NCBI RefSeq assembly: GCF_001598255.1
Contig: NZ_BCYP01000018.1
Location: 62,001-126,000, forward strand
DNA: 64,000 nucleotides
Origin: Mitsuaria chitosanitabida ATCC BAA-476 = NBRC 102408
Lineage (GTDB): Bacteria; Pseudomonadota; Gammaproteobacteria; Burkholderiales; Burkholderiaceae_C
Direction of reading: 5' to 3'
Every line of letters begins with the position of its first letter. Position 1 is the stretch's first letter. Of this stretch, positions 1 through 12,228 are shown piece by piece. Made by a program: the position numbers and the translations under genes. The notes under the pieces were generated by a model. It was not told where the DNA came from. It saw nothing but the letters and a program-made list of their open reading frames with translations, and ran no database searches.

Positions 1-1
1 G

Positions 2-874
2 TCCACGCTGCGCGAGGCGGACCGGGTGCGCTTCCGCTTCCTGATGGAAGGCCTGACTCGGGACTGGACCGATGTCGGCGCCGATCGCGAGCTGACCTTC
101 CCCGCGCTGCAGCACGGCCGCTACCGGCTGCGGCTGTCCTCCTCGCTGGACGGCGCGCGCTGGCGCGAGTCGGACACGCCGCTGGACGTCACCGTGCGGC
201 CGCGCTTCCACCAGACCGGCTGGTTCCAGGCGCTGGTGGCGCTGCTGGCCATCGGCCTGTTCGCCGGCCTGGTGAGCTGGCGCACCCGCCTGACCCGCCG
301 CCGCCAGGCCGAGATGGAGCAGCTCGTGGCGCAGCGCACCGAGGAACTGCGCCTGGCCAACGAGCACCTGCGCCGGCTGTCCTTCCTGGACGCCGTGACC
401 GGGCTGGCCAACCGCCGCCGCTTCAACGAGGCCGCGGCCGAGGAATGGCGGCGCGCGCGGCGCAGCGGCGGATCGCTGGGGCTGGTGCTGGCCGACGTCG
501 ACGCCTTCAAGCGCTACAACGACCAGATGGGCCACCTCAAGGGCGACGAGGCCCTGGCCGCCGTGGGCGCGGTCTTCGCCGCCTCGGTCGGCCGGGCGGG
601 CGATCTGGCCGCGCGCTATGGCGGCGAGGAGTTCGTCGTCCTGCTGCCCGGCGCCGACCGGGCGGCCGCCGCGGACGTCGCCGAGCACATCCGCGCTGGC
701 ATCGAGGCGCTGGGCCTGCCGCATCCGTCCTCGCCGGCCGCAACGGTGCTGACGATCAGCCTGGGCGTCGCCGCCTGCGTGCCGTCGGACGAACGCACGC
801 TGGAGAGCCTCATCGCCGAGGCCGACGACGCGCTGTACACCGCCAAGCGCGAAGGCCGCAACCGCGTCCGCTGA
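2..874 (+). CDS. Diguanylate cyclase with Y_Y_Y sensor region, 5' end outside window
   Basis: This is the C-terminal part of a membrane sensor that makes cyclic di-GMP from two GTP. The reading frame is already open at the left edge, so the start is missing. The visible protein begins in a Y_Y_Y domain, the beta-sandwich that follows two-component propeller repeats. A single membrane segment follows (WFQALVALLAIGLFAGLVSW), then a short coiled coil and a full GGDEF domain. The active-site motif is GGEEF and is preceded by an RxxD sequence (RAGD) at the usual spacing for a product-inhibition I-site, so an active, feedback-inhibited enzyme is likely. The missing part probably holds a periplasmic beta-propeller like the one at 33998-37258. 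The domain assignment is firm; the signal sensed is unknown. Confidence 0.9.
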   Translation, partial: STLREADRVRFRFLMEGLTRDWTDVGADRELTFPALQHGRYRLRLSSSLDGARWRESDTPLDVTVRPRFHQTGWFQALVALLAIGLFAGLVSWRTRLTRRRQAEMEQLVAQRTEELRLANEHLRRLSFLDAVTGLANRRRFNEAAAEEWRRARRSGGSLGLVLADVDAFKRYNDQMGHLKGDEALAAVGAVFAASVGRAGDLAARYGGEEFVVLLPGADRAAAADVAEHIRAGIEALGLPHPSSPAATVLTISLGVAACVPSDERTLESLIAEADDALYTAKREGRNRVR

Positions 875-1106
875 GACCGCCGCCGGCCCTTCACTCCAGC
901 TTCACGCGCCGGAGAGGCCGATGACACGGGCGCTTGCGGCCGCAGGCGCCCTCAGGGCCGATTGGGAGCGCTACCGGCGCGGTGCCGGCCGTCCGGCCTG
1001 ATCGAATCGGGGTCGGCGCCACAGTCGGTCGCAGGGAATTCATTCCCGCGACGCCGTCGGCGGTGTACAACCGCGAGCACCGCCACGTCGCCTGTCCATC
1101 GCCCCG

Positions 1107-1346
1107 ATGCCGATCATGCAGACCGTCCGACACCACCTGGGCCGCACCTACGTCATCGACGCCACCGGCCCGAACACGGGTCCCTGGCACGGCCGCTTCG
1201 TCGTCAAGGGAGAGGAGGACGGCCACCGTCCCGGTGCCACCGCCTGGCACGATCTGAGCGACGATTTCGCCTCGGAGGACGAGGCGGCGGCGCATGCCGA
1301 CGCCGTGGCCCGGCAATACATCGCGACCTTCGCGGAACAAGCGTGA
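1107..1346 (+). CDS. Small hypothetical protein, 79 aa
   Basis: A short acidic, histidine-containing soluble protein with no signal peptide or membrane segment. The middle (TGPNTGPWHGRFVVKGEEDG) and the DEAAAHADAVARQYI helix at the end look like a small alpha/beta fold, and the codon use matches neighbouring genes. A second ATG four codons in is an equally possible start. I do not recognise the family. It stands alone between a diguanylate cyclase and a chemoreceptor, with no operon link visible. Confidence 0.6.
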   Translation: MPIMQTVRHHLGRTYVIDATGPNTGPWHGRFVVKGEEDGHRPGATAWHDLSDDFASEDEAAAHADAVARQYIATFAEQA

Positions 1347-1512
1347 GACACGCGCGGCGACCGCTTTCCGAGCGGCGACCGCGCCCCGCGCACCCGCATG
1401 GGCACGGGGCTTGCCCGCGCCGATCCGCCCGCGTCGAGGCTGACGTGCCGGGGCCGGACCGCGCCTTGCCCGACTCCGCTGTCGTGATCCGTGTGCATCC
1501 AGGGAGAACAAC

Positions 1513-3057
1513 ATGCCGTCGCTGTCCAACTTCAACATCGGCACGCGGCTCGCCGCCGCGTTCGCCATCGTCATCGCGCTGTTGCTGATCGTGCTCGCCG
1601 TCGCCGTCTCGGTGCTCAACCGGACGAGCGACACGATGGATCGCATCGTCGACGACCGTTACGCCCAGATCTCGATCAGCGACGACATCAAGAATGTCGG
1701 CGACCAGGGCGTGATCGTGATCGGCCGGCTGCTGCTGTCCACCGACGCGGCGCAGGCCAAGGGCTACATGGACGATTACGCCAAGGTCCGCGCGGCCAAC
1801 ACCGAGAACTTCGCCAAGTTCGAGAAGATGCTCAACACCGAGCAGGGCAAGGCGATCTTCGCGGAGCAGGCCGAGGCGCGGAAGACCTACGGGGCCGCCG
1901 TGCGCAAGGTCTTCGACCTGGTCGCGGCCGGCCAGCGCGAGGCCGCCATGGCCGTCTACCAGGGCGACATGGCGCGCGAGCAGGTCCGCTACTACGCGCT
2001 GATCGACAAGATGGTCGACTACCAGGACCAGGCCATGACCCAGGACGTCGCCCACGCCAAGGACGATGCGCGCCGCTCCAAGCTCTGGATGGGCGTGGTG
2101 GCGGTCATCGCGGTGGTGCTGGGCGTGGTGACGGCGATCAGCATCACCCGCTCGCTGACGCAGCGCATCCACGGGGTGATCGCGCTGGCGGAGGACGTGG
2201 CCAAGGGCGACCTGACGCCGCATTCCCTGCCCGAGAGCCGGGACGAGATCGGCCGGCTGATCACCGCCCTGCAGCACATGCTGAGCAGCCTGCACCAGAT
2301 CGTGTCCCGCGTGCGCAACGGCGCCGACACCATCGCCGCGGCCGCGCGCGAGGTCGCCCAGGGCAACGCCGACCTGTCGGCGCGCACCGAGGCGCAGGCC
2401 AGCGCGCTGCAGCAGACCGCGTCGGCGATGGAGCAGCTGACCGCGGCGGTGCGGATGAGCGCGGACAACGCCGATCAGGCCAACGCCACGGCCGCCTCGG
2501 CCTCGCAGGTGGCCAGCGCCGGCGGCAAGGCGGTGGGCGAGGTGGTGGCGACGATGAGCTCCATCTCCGCCTCCTCGCAGCGCATCGGCGAGATCATCGG
2601 CACGATCGACGGCATCGCTTTCCAGACCAACATCCTGGCCTTGAACGCGGCGGTGGAAGCCGCCCGCGCGGGCGAGCACGGCCGCGGCTTCGCGGTGGTG
2701 GCCTCCGAGGTGCGCGCGCTGGCGCAGCGCTCGGCGGGCGCGGCCAAGGAGATCAAGTCGCTGATCGACGACTCGAGCGCGCAGGTCGGCACCGGCAGCC
2801 GGCTGGTGGAGCAGGCCGGCGCGACGATGACGCAGGTCGTCACCGGCATCCAGCAGGTCAGCGGCGTGGTGGCCGAGATCAGCGCCTCCAGCCGCGAGCA
2901 GAGCATGGGCATCGAGCAGGTCAATGCGGCCATCATGCAGATGGACGACACCACGCAGAAGAACGCCGCCATGGTCGAGCAGAGCACCGCCTCGGCCAAG
3001 GCCCTGCAGGACGAGGCCACCCAGCTGAACAACGCGGTGCGAGCCTTCGTGCTGTGA
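1513..3057 (+). CDS. Methyl-accepting chemotaxis protein
   Basis: A transmembrane chemoreceptor of 514 residues that would signal through CheW and CheA. It has an N-terminal membrane helix at about residues 14-36, a four-helix-bundle periplasmic sensor rich in Lys and Glu, a second membrane helix at about 193-212, a HAMP linker, and a cytoplasmic signalling domain with the hairpin tip motif [20 protein letters not shown]. The C terminus ends in RAFVL and has no NWETF-type pentapeptide for CheR docking. The start is supported by an AGGGAGAA ribosome-binding site nine bases upstream. The ligand cannot be predicted. The next gene begins 34 bases later but has no obvious functional link. Confidence 0.95.
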   Translation: MPSLSNFNIGTRLAAAFAIVIALLLIVLAVAVSVLNRTSDTMDRIVDDRYAQISISDDIKNVGDQGVIVIGRLLLSTDAAQAKGYMDDYAKVRAANTENFAKFEKMLNTEQGKAIFAEQAEARKTYGAAVRKVFDLVAAGQREAAMAVYQGDMAREQVRYYALIDKMVDYQDQAMTQDVAHAKDDARRSKLWMGVVAVIAVVLGVVTAISITRSLTQRIHGVIALAEDVAKGDLTPHSLPESRDEIGRLITALQHMLSSLHQIVSRVRNGADTIAAAAREVAQGNADLSARTEAQASALQQTASAMEQLTAAVRMSADNADQANATAASASQVASAGGKAVGEVVATMSSISASSQRIGEIIGTIDGIAFQTNILALNAAVEAARAGEHGRGFAVVASEVRALAQRSAGAAKEIKSLIDDSSAQVGTGSRLVEQAGATMTQVVTGIQQVSGVVAEISASSREQSMGIEQVNAAIMQMDDTTQKNAAMVEQSTASAKALQDEATQLNNAVRAFVL

Positions 3058-3091
3058 ACGGAACCGCCGTCGACTCACCAGGGAGCGACCC

Positions 3092-5788
<2,697 letters not shown>

Positions 5789-5816
5789 CGCGCCTCACCG
5801 TCCGCCACGCCCGACT

Positions 5817-5949
5817 TCACGACCCACGAGCCACGACCCACGACCCACGACCCACGACCCACGAGTCACGACCCACGAGTCACGAGTCACGAGTCACGAG
5901 TCACGAGTCACGAGTCACGAGTCACGAGTCACGAGTCACGAGTCACGAG
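5817..5949. repeat. Heptanucleotide tandem repeat, about 19 copies
   Basis: An intergenic array of a 7-bp unit, mostly CACGACC in the first third and CACGAGT in the rest. It lies directly after the stop codon of the E1-like gene. The later copies are identical to each other, which suggests recent expansion by slippage. It would frameshift any reading frame crossing it, so it is unlikely to be coding. Confidence 0.93.
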
Positions 5950-5967
5950 GACCGCGAGCCCGTAGCC

Positions 5968-6013
5968 ATGGCGCCCCCTCTCCCGCTGCGCGGGAGAGGG
6001 CTGGGGTGAGGGC
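5968..6013 (+). repeat. Palindromic REP-like element, copy 1
   Basis: A hairpin with arms CCCTCTCCCGC and GCGGGAGAGGG-like followed by CTGGGGTGAGGGC. A nearly identical copy in the opposite orientation lies at 55721-55764. Its position just past a gene's 3' end and the lack of a T-tract fit a dispersed extragenic palindrome more than an intrinsic terminator. Confidence 0.75.
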
Positions 6014-6033
6014 GGTGGCAGTCCCTGAGCCTC

Positions 6034-6351
6034 TTACTGCCCCAGCGAATCCAGCCGCCTGGCGCTGGAGCCGCTGCCGCGGCCCTGGGCCTGCGGCCGG
6101 CCGAGCTGGAGGATCTCGATCGCGTGGCAGGCCGCTTCGGTCGCGTAGGTAAGGGCTTCGTTCTCGGTGGCCCAGACCGAGTCGACCGGCGGATGGACGA
6201 CATCGACGAGCCCGTCGATGAGCGCCTCATCGGCGTCGCTGCGGCGCCGCCCGCTGTCGAGCAGCTGATAGCGTCCCAGGAACGAGCCGCCCGGCTGGAG
6301 CTCCGATTCCACGCGGTAACTGATGCCTCGGTACTGTCCGTCGCGTTGCAT
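6034..6351 (-). CDS. Hypothetical protein, 105 aa
   Basis: A small soluble protein. The start was set at MQRDGQYRGISYRVE because AAGGGAGA sits five bases upstream; a longer open frame exists but lacks this signal. The N-terminal half (YRGISYRVESELQPGGSFLGRYQL) looks like a beta-rich fold found in small Burkholderiales proteins of unknown function. The C terminus is polar, with SSARR. It is convergent with the upstream E1-like gene and divergent from the GAF-GGDEF gene. No function can be assigned. Confidence 0.7.
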   Translation of the reverse strand: MQRDGQYRGISYRVESELQPGGSFLGRYQLLDSGRRRSDADEALIDGLVDVVHPPVDSVWATENEALTYATEAACHAIEILQLGRPQAQGRGSGSSARRLDSLGQ

Positions 6352-6578
6352 GGGGGTCTCCCTTACTTCCATGAGCGCGCTCGCGGCAATCCCCGCGCCC
6401 GCGCTGGCGGCCTGTGCCTGCCGCCCGACCCGACATCCGCCACCTCCCTGCACCGGCGCGATTCGGCAATATTCCGCATCGAACGGGGATCCGATGGGCG
6501 GCGTCACGCCCGGGGCGGACGGTGTCCGATAGCCCTCCGGACTTGTGCCAACATCGAGCCCGTTCCGACCCGACCCCG

Positions 6579-7667
6579 ATGCCGATCTTGGATGCTCTGC
6601 TCGCCCAGCTCTCCGCGACCGTTCCGGCCGCGCGCAATGTCGAAGACCTCACCCGCCCGCTGCTCGAGATGCTGGGGACCGTCACCGGCCTGGAATCCAC
6701 CTACTTCACGACCATCGACCTGACCGCCGGCCGCCAGACCGTGCTGCTGGCCCGCAACGTCGGATCGATGACGATCCCGGAGGGCCTGACCGTCGACTGG
6801 TCCGACACGCTGTGCAAGCGCGCCCTGGACGAGGGCCGGATGGCCACGACCGACGTCGGCGCCTGCTGGGGCGATTCCGACGCCGCGCGCCAGCTGGGCA
6901 TCCAGACCTATGTCAGCGCGCCGGTGCGCGGCGACGACGGCGAGCTGCTGGGCACGCTGTGCGCGGCCAGCGGCACGACCCGCCCCATCGCGCCGGAGAC
7001 CGAATCCCTGCTGCGGCTGTTCTCCTCGCTGATCGGCCAGAACCTGCAGCGCGAGCGCCTGGTCGCCGACCTGCGCGCCGCCAACGAGCAACTGACCACC
7101 TACGCCCTCACCGACGCCCTGACCGGCCTCCCAAACCGCCGCGCGCTCTTCGACGAGGTGCAGCGCCAGCTGCAGCGCGCCGCTCGCGACGGCAGCTGCG
7201 TGCTGGTCGGCGGCATCGACCTGGACGGGTTCAAGGCCATCAACGACGAACTGGGCCATCAGCGCGGCGACGAGTTCCTGCGCCAGATCGCGCAGCGCCT
7301 GTCGCTGGAGCTGCGCGGCTCCGACATGCTGGGGCGCATCGGCGGAGACGAGTTCGTCGTCGTCGGTCCGGGCCTGGCCCTGGGGCAGTGGCCCGCCACC
7401 GGCCTGGTCATCGACCAGGGCGAGGCCCTGATCGCCGCCCGCACCCTGGAGCAGCGCGCCACGCTGGCCACGGTGGGCCGCTTCGAGCTCGACGGCCGGA
7501 CCCTGCAGTACGCGGGCGCCAGCGTCGGCGTGGTCGCCATCAACCCGGTGGGCGCCACCGCGGAGGACGCGCTGCACCAGGCCGACGAACGCATGTACGA
7601 GATCAAGCGCGCCCGCCGCCGCGCCGCCCCCGCGCCGTCCATCGCGGCGCTGCAGGCGGCGGACTGA
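6579..7667 (+). CDS. GAF-GGDEF diguanylate cyclase
   Basis: A soluble enzyme of 362 residues predicted to make cyclic di-GMP. An N-terminal GAF domain at about residues 20-160 (including TDVGACWGDSDAARQLGIQTYVSAPV) would sense a small ligand. A short linker leads to a GGDEF domain at about 180-345 with the intact active-site motif GGDEF and an RGSD I-site upstream of it. No membrane segment is present. I chose the ATG at MPILDALLAQL because residues upstream of it do not look like protein and the GAF domain starts soon after. It ends one base before the stop codon of the convergent CheB-CheR kinase gene. Confidence 0.92.
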   Translation: MPILDALLAQLSATVPAARNVEDLTRPLLEMLGTVTGLESTYFTTIDLTAGRQTVLLARNVGSMTIPEGLTVDWSDTLCKRALDEGRMATTDVGACWGDSDAARQLGIQTYVSAPVRGDDGELLGTLCAASGTTRPIAPETESLLRLFSSLIGQNLQRERLVADLRAANEQLTTYALTDALTGLPNRRALFDEVQRQLQRAARDGSCVLVGGIDLDGFKAINDELGHQRGDEFLRQIAQRLSLELRGSDMLGRIGGDEFVVVGPGLALGQWPATGLVIDQGEALIAARTLEQRATLATVGRFELDGRTLQYAGASVGVVAINPVGATAEDALHQADERMYEIKRARRRAAPAPSIAALQAAD

Positions 7668-10600
7668 TCAGCGCGGCCGCGCCAGCTGCAGCTTCTCGAT
7701 CAGGCCGTCGGTGTCGACCGGCTTGGCGACATGGTCGTCGAAGCCCGCCGCGATCGCCGCGTCGCGGTCCTGCAGCGTCGCCAGTCCGGTGAGCGCCACC
7801 GCGTAGATCGGCATCGCGCCGATGCCCAGCTCCCGCTGCCGCAGGCGCCGGATCAGCGCGTAGCCATCGGCGCCCGGCATCGCCACGTCGCTGACCAGCG
7901 CGTGGAAGCCGGCGTTCCTGGCGTCGTCGCCGGTGGCTTCGATCACCCGCCAGGCCTCGTCGACGGAGCCGGCCGAGGCGACCTCGGCGCCCGTGGCCGC
8001 CAGCAGGTGGGAGAGCGCCTCCAGCGCGTTCGGATCGTCGTCGACCACCAGCACGCGCAGTCCCTCGAGGTTGGCGTCCCCGGACAGCGGCGGCTGCGAC
8101 TCCGGTGTTTCGCTGACCAGGTCGATCGCGGGGAAGCGGACCGTCAATCGCGTCCCGCGACCCTCGCCCTCGCTGTGCGCGGCGACCGTGCCGCCGTGCG
8201 CCTGCACCAGGTGCCGGACGATGGACAGGCCCAGGCCCAGGCCGCCGTACTCGCGCGTGCGGCTGATGTCCGCCTGCGTGAAGCGGTCGAAGAGCCGGGG
8301 GAGCAGCTCGGGCGGGACGCCGATGCCGGTGTCCGACACGGCCAGCTCCACCATCGGTCCGACGCGGTTGAGCGTCACCGAGATGCGCCCGCCGCTGGGC
8401 GTGAACTTGATCGCGTTGCCCACCAGGTTGGCGACGATCTGCTGCATCCGGCGCGCGTCGCCCTGGACCCGATGCGCCTGCTGCAGCCCGGTGCCGCGCA
8501 GCGTCAGGCCCTTGGCCTCGGCGGCCGGCATCAGGCCGTCCGTCACCGCGCGCAAGGCGCCGCCGAGATCCAGCGGCCGCATGTCGAGCGCCAGATGTCC
8601 CGACGAGATGCGCGACACGTCCAGCAGGTCGTCGATCAGCTGCGCCTGTGTCTGGCAATGCTTGAGGATGGTCGTGATCGCCCGCGTGGCCGTGGCGTCG
8701 GCCAAGGTCCCGCGCTCCTGCGCCTGCTTGAGCACCGAGGCCCAGCCCGCGATCACGTTCAGCGGCGCGCGCAGCTCGTGCGACACCATGCCCAGGAAGT
8801 CGTCCTTGGCCGTGTTGGCGCGCTCCGCGTCGCCGCGCGCGTGCTGGGCCTGGCCCAGCGCCCGCTTGAGCTCGTGGATGTCCTGGAAGGCGATCACCGC
8901 GCCGTCGATGCGGTCGTCCGCCGTCCGGTAGGCGCGGACATTGATCAGCCACCAGCGCTCGCCGCTGTCCTGCAGCTCGTGCTCCACCGGGGTCAGGCCT
9001 TGCACGGCCGCCTGCACCAGGTGCTCCAGGTGTCCGATCGCGAAGCGCGTGCTGACGCTGCCGATCGGTTGGCCGACCGCGTCGGGCGTGAGCCCGAAGA
9101 GCTGCGCCGCCTGCGGCGACGCGTGCCGCAGCTTGAGCTGGCGGTCCAGCAGCACCACCGGCAGCGGGATGCCCTCGACCAGGTTGCTCAGGTCGTCGTT
9201 GACCTGGTCCAACTGGTCGTTGCGGGACTTGAGCTCCTCGTTCAGCGAGATCAGCTCCTGGTTGGCCGACTCCAGCTCCTGCTTGGCGCTCTGCAGTTCC
9301 TCGTTGGCGCTCTGCAGCTCCTCGTTGGTGCTGAGCATCTCCTCATTGGCGGTGCGCAGCTCCTCGTTGGCCGATTCGAACTCGACCACCAGCGTGCGCA
9401 GTTGCGCCTGCGTGCCTTCGAGCTCGTCGGACAGCGTGGTCACGGTGCGCTCGAGCTCGTCCACCCGCGCGCGCGGCGGACCCGGCGGCGTGCCGGCCGG
9501 ATCGGACACGTCCTCGACCTGCGGCGCCAGCGTGACCAGGAAGTGCTGCAGCGCCTCGCCGGTCTCCAGCGGCAGGACCTCCAGCGCGTAGCGGCGCTCG
9601 TTGAAGGCGACGCGCTCGCGCCGCACGGGCTGCGCGGTGCGCTTGGCCTCGATCAGCGCGGTGCGCACGGGGACGTTGAGCTCCGCGTGCAGCAGCCGCG
9701 GCAGGGCCAGCGTCGCCTCGCCGCTGGCCGGCGCGATGAAGGGCGCGATCTCGCCGCGGAACTGCACGACGTCGCCTTCCTCGTTGACCACGAAGCCGGG
9801 CGGCGCGTAGCGCGCCAGCGCCACGCGATTGGCCGCCTCGCTGACCAGGTCGGGCGGGGGCGGTTGCGTCACGCGCGGCGTCGTGCCCTCGCTGGCCCAG
9901 GGGCGCAGCGCGTCGATCGGGAACAGCGGCCGCTGCCGGCGCGCGTTGGCCAGCTTGCGATACAGGTGCGGCGCGCCGGCGTGTTCGAAGCCGTCGGCCG
10001 CCGAGGCTGCTTCCGCGCGGCCCAGCAGCATGAAGCCGTCGGCGCGGGTCGCGTAATGCAGCACCTCGAAGACATGCTGCTGCGCTTCCTTGCGCAGGTA
10101 GATCAGCATGTTGCGGCAGCTGATCAGGCCCATCCCCGAGAAGGGCGCGTGCGTGAGCAGGTTGTGCCGCGCGAAGACGCACATCTCGCGCAGGTCCTTG
10201 GCCACCAGGTAGCCGCCGGCGCTGGGCACGAAGGCCGTGTCGCGGAAGGGCTGGGGCACGTTCTCCAGCGCCGCCGCGGCGTAGCGGCCGGCGCGCGCGG
10301 TCTCGATCGAGGCCTCGTTGATGTCGGTGCCGAAGATCTGCACGCGCCGCGCGATGCCCTCCGCGTTCATCGCCTCCTTGAGCAGCATGGCGATGGTGTA
10401 GACCTCCTCGCCGGTGGAGCAGGCCGGGACCCAGATGCGGATCGGGTCGTGGCGCAGCTCCAGCAGCTTGGGCAGCACCACCTGGCGCAGCACGTTGACG
10501 AACTCCGCGTCGCGGAAAAAGGCGGTGACGCCGATCAGCACGTCGTCGCGCAGCGCGGCGGCCTCGTGCGGGTCGGTGCGCAGGAACTGCAGGTAGGCGC

Positions 10601-11348
10601 CGACGTCGCGGTCCTTCTGCAGCAGCACGCGACGCAGGAAGCGGCGGCGCAGGTTGACGTCCTTCACGTAGCCCAGGTTCACGCCCGCCTTCTGCTGGAC
10701 GATGGCCAGCGCGGACTCGAGCGCATCGGCGCCGTGGGGCGCGCCCAGCGCCGCGTCGGTCAGCGCATGGGCCGGATCCCCGAAGCGGCGTACCAGCGCG
10801 GCCGCGATCTCGACCGGCGGCAGCACCTCGTCCACCAGGCCGGTGTTGATGGCGGCGGTGGGCATGCCCTCGTGGTCGGCGGTCTGCGGCGCCTGCGCCA
10901 GGGCGATGCCGCCGGCGGCCTTCAGGTCGACGATGCCGGCCGCGCCGTCCTGGCCGGTGCCGGACAGGATGGCCACGGCGGCGTCCACGTCGGGATCCTG
11001 GGCCATTGAGGCCAGGCAGGCGTCGATCGGCAGGTGCAGGCCGGGCAGGCGGCGCACCAGCCGGAAGTGACCGTCCAGCGCGATCACGCCGGCGTTCTCC
11101 GGCATCACGTAGACGCGGTCGTGCTCGATGCGGCGCAGGTGCTCCAGGCGTTCGACGGGCAGCGCGGTGCGGGTCTGCAGGACCTCGGGGAGCTGGGTCT
11201 CCTCGGTCGGATCCAGGTGCGTGATCACCAGGACCGCGAAGCCCGGTTGCGGGGGCAGGGCGCCGAGCACCGTGCTCAGCGCGTCGATGCTGCCGGCCGA
11301 TCCGCCCAGCACGACGACGCGCAAGGCCTGTCGCTCTTCTGTCTCCAC
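7668..11348 (-). CDS. CheB-CheR-PAS-histidine kinase-receiver fusion protein
   Basis: A 1226-residue single-chain signalling protein. In order: CheB methylesterase domain (about 10-195; GGSAGSIDAL start, TGQDGAAG active-site Asp), CheR methyltransferase (about 210-480; STGEEVYTIAML and FGTDINEASI SAM-binding motifs), a long coiled coil rich in SANEEL/STNEEL repeats (about 640-720), a PAS domain, a HisKA domain with VSHELRAPLN, an ATPase domain, and a C-terminal receiver with the phospho-acceptor in SDVAMPG. Unlike chemotaxis CheB it has no N-terminal receiver. It probably couples methylation chemistry to phosphorelay output. A downstream partner is not visible; the gene stands alone, convergent with the GAF-GGDEF gene. 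Confidence 0.95.
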   Translation of the reverse strand: METEERQALRVVVLGGSAGSIDALSTVLGALPPQPGFAVLVITHLDPTEETQLPEVLQTRTALPVERLEHLRRIEHDRVYVMPENAGVIALDGHFRLVRRLPGLHLPIDACLASMAQDPDVDAAVAILSGTGQDGAAGIVDLKAAGGIALAQAPQTADHEGMPTAAINTGLVDEVLPPVEIAAALVRRFGDPAHALTDAALGAPHGADALESALAIVQQKAGVNLGYVKDVNLRRRFLRRVLLQKDRDVGAYLQFLRTDPHEAAALRDDVLIGVTAFFRDAEFVNVLRQVVLPKLLELRHDPIRIWVPACSTGEEVYTIAMLLKEAMNAEGIARRVQIFGTDINEASIETARAGRYAAAALENVPQPFRDTAFVPSAGGYLVAKDLREMCVFARHNLLTHAPFSGMGLISCRNMLIYLRKEAQQHVFEVLHYATRADGFMLLGRAEAASAADGFEHAGAPHLYRKLANARRQRPLFPIDALRPWASEGTTPRVTQPPPPDLVSEAANRVALARYAPPGFVVNEEGDVVQFRGEIAPFIAPASGEATLALPRLLHAELNVPVRTALIEAKRTAQPVRRERVAFNERRYALEVLPLETGEALQHFLVTLAPQVEDVSDPAGTPPGPPRARVDELERTVTTLSDELEGTQAQLRTLVVEFESANEELRTANEEMLSTNEELQSANEELQSAKQELESANQELISLNEELKSRNDQLDQVNDDLSNLVEGIPLPVVLLDRQLKLRHASPQAAQLFGLTPDAVGQPIGSVSTRFAIGHLEHLVQAAVQGLTPVEHELQDSGERWWLINVRAYRTADDRIDGAVIAFQDIHELKRALGQAQHARGDAERANTAKDDFLGMVSHELRAPLNVIAGWASVLKQAQERGTLADATATRAITTILKHCQTQAQLIDDLLDVSRISSGHLALDMRPLDLGGALRAVTDGLMPAAEAKGLTLRGTGLQQAHRVQGDARRMQQIVANLVGNAIKFTPSGGRISVTLNRVGPMVELAVSDTGIGVPPELLPRLFDRFTQADISRTREYGGLGLGLSIVRHLVQAHGGTVAAHSEGEGRGTRLTVRFPAIDLVSETPESQPPLSGDANLEGLRVLVVDDDPNALEALSHLLAATGAEVASAGSVDEAWRVIEATGDDARNAGFHALVSDVAMPGADGYALIRRLRQRELGIGAMPIYAVALTGLATLQDRDAAIAAGFDDHVAKPVDTDGLIEKLQLARPR

Positions 11349-11460
11349 CCGGTGTCCTCTTCTGCCGCGAACGTGCGGCGCAGTCTAACCGTGCGGGTTC
11401 GCGACGGCCGGTGCTGCGCGCGGGGCAATCGGCTTGCCAGGGCTTGCACAATCGCGCCCC

Positions 11461-11601
11461 ATGAAAACCAACTACCTCCTGGCCGCCATCCTGGCCTGCA
11501 GCGCCATCGGCGCCTTCGTCGCCGACAAGTCGATGAAAACCATCTTCGCCCTGGCATCCGGCGGCATCGCGCTCTATGCCCTGCTGCGCCAGGTGATCTG
11601 A
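11461..11601 (+). CDS. Tiny membrane protein, 46 aa
   Basis: An ATG-initiated frame encoding MKTNYLLAAILACSAIGAFV and then a second hydrophobic stretch (TIFALASGGIALYALLRQVI), separated by the short charged turn ADKSMK. The pattern is a two-helix hairpin in the inner membrane. The codon bias is high-GC and the frame ends just before a GC-rich hairpin. It is divergent from the CheB-CheR fusion gene. No family is recognised, and such short proteins are easy to over-call. Confidence 0.55.
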   Translation: MKTNYLLAAILACSAIGAFVADKSMKTIFALASGGIALYALLRQVI

Positions 11602-11663
11602 GCGGGCCCGGCGCGACGATGCCCTGATGGGCGGATGTCGCCCGCCGCCGGCCTCCGGACGCC

Positions 11664-11696
11664 GCGGAGCCGTTCGCCCGGCCGGCTCCGCCTTTC
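11664..11696 (+). terminator. Hairpin after the 46-aa membrane protein
   Basis: Perfect 8-bp arms GCGGAGCC and GGCTCCGC separated by 12 bases and followed by CTTTC. The T-tract is weak, so this is a possible terminator only. Confidence 0.45.
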
Positions 11697-11795
11697 ATCC
11701 TTCTCCCCCCGACATCCCCCATCGACCACCCTATGGTGGGATGGCCCACTTCCCCGGTGGGCACCGATAGTGACGGTTCGTCAGGAGAGGACCCC

Positions 11796-12035
11796 ATGCG
11801 ACACCGCATCGCTCGCCCGGCCGGGTCGACCGGCCGTTCGCCCCACGCCAGCCACCAGTTCACGTCGGTCATGCAGCACATCCTGCGGCAGACCGAGGTG
11901 CTGCTGCAGCGTCGCATCCCCTTCAGCCCCTCGGGCTGGCCCGTCGAGACCGATACCCCCGCGCTGGAAGGCCTGGAGGTGACCGAGTCCACCTGGGACG
12001 AATGGACCGACGCGATGGCGCGCCAGTCCCGCTGA
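11796..12035 (+). CDS. Small hypothetical protein, 79 aa
   Basis: A short protein with a basic N terminus, a central helix (FTSVMQHILRQTEVLLQRR) and an acidic C terminus (VTESTWDEWTDAMARQSR). A clear AGGAGAGG ribosome-binding site lies before the ATG, which decides this start over a longer open frame. It is followed by a convincing intrinsic terminator, so it is probably transcribed on its own. The acidic Trp-containing tail suggests protein-protein contact, but no function is recognised. Confidence 0.65.
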   Translation: MRHRIARPAGSTGRSPHASHQFTSVMQHILRQTEVLLQRRIPFSPSGWPVETDTPALEGLEVTESTWDEWTDAMARQSR

Positions 12036-12108
12036 ACATCACCCCCCGGACCGGCACGCGCGCCGGTCCAGGCACCGGTTCCAGCACCGGTACCGATACC
12101 GACCGAAC

Positions 12109-12134
12109 GCCCGGCCCCGCGCCGGGCGATTTTC
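12109..12134 (+). terminator. Intrinsic terminator
   Basis: Seven-base GC arms GCCCGGC and GCCGGGC around a 5-base loop, followed by GATTTTC. It closes the 11796-12035 transcription unit. Confidence 0.7.
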
Positions 12135-12228
12135 ATGGTGCCTCGGGCGTTGATCGCCCGCTCCGGAGCGTCCGCGCCCGGAACTTGAGCCGGCAAAGCG
12201 GCGCGATGCCGGCGCATCTCGATCGCTC

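Noticed and set aside
5950-6009. Reading frame running through the heptamer array
   Set aside because: It is the wrong-frame extension of the E1-like gene; a 7-bp repeat shifts frame at every copy and the residues are meaningless.
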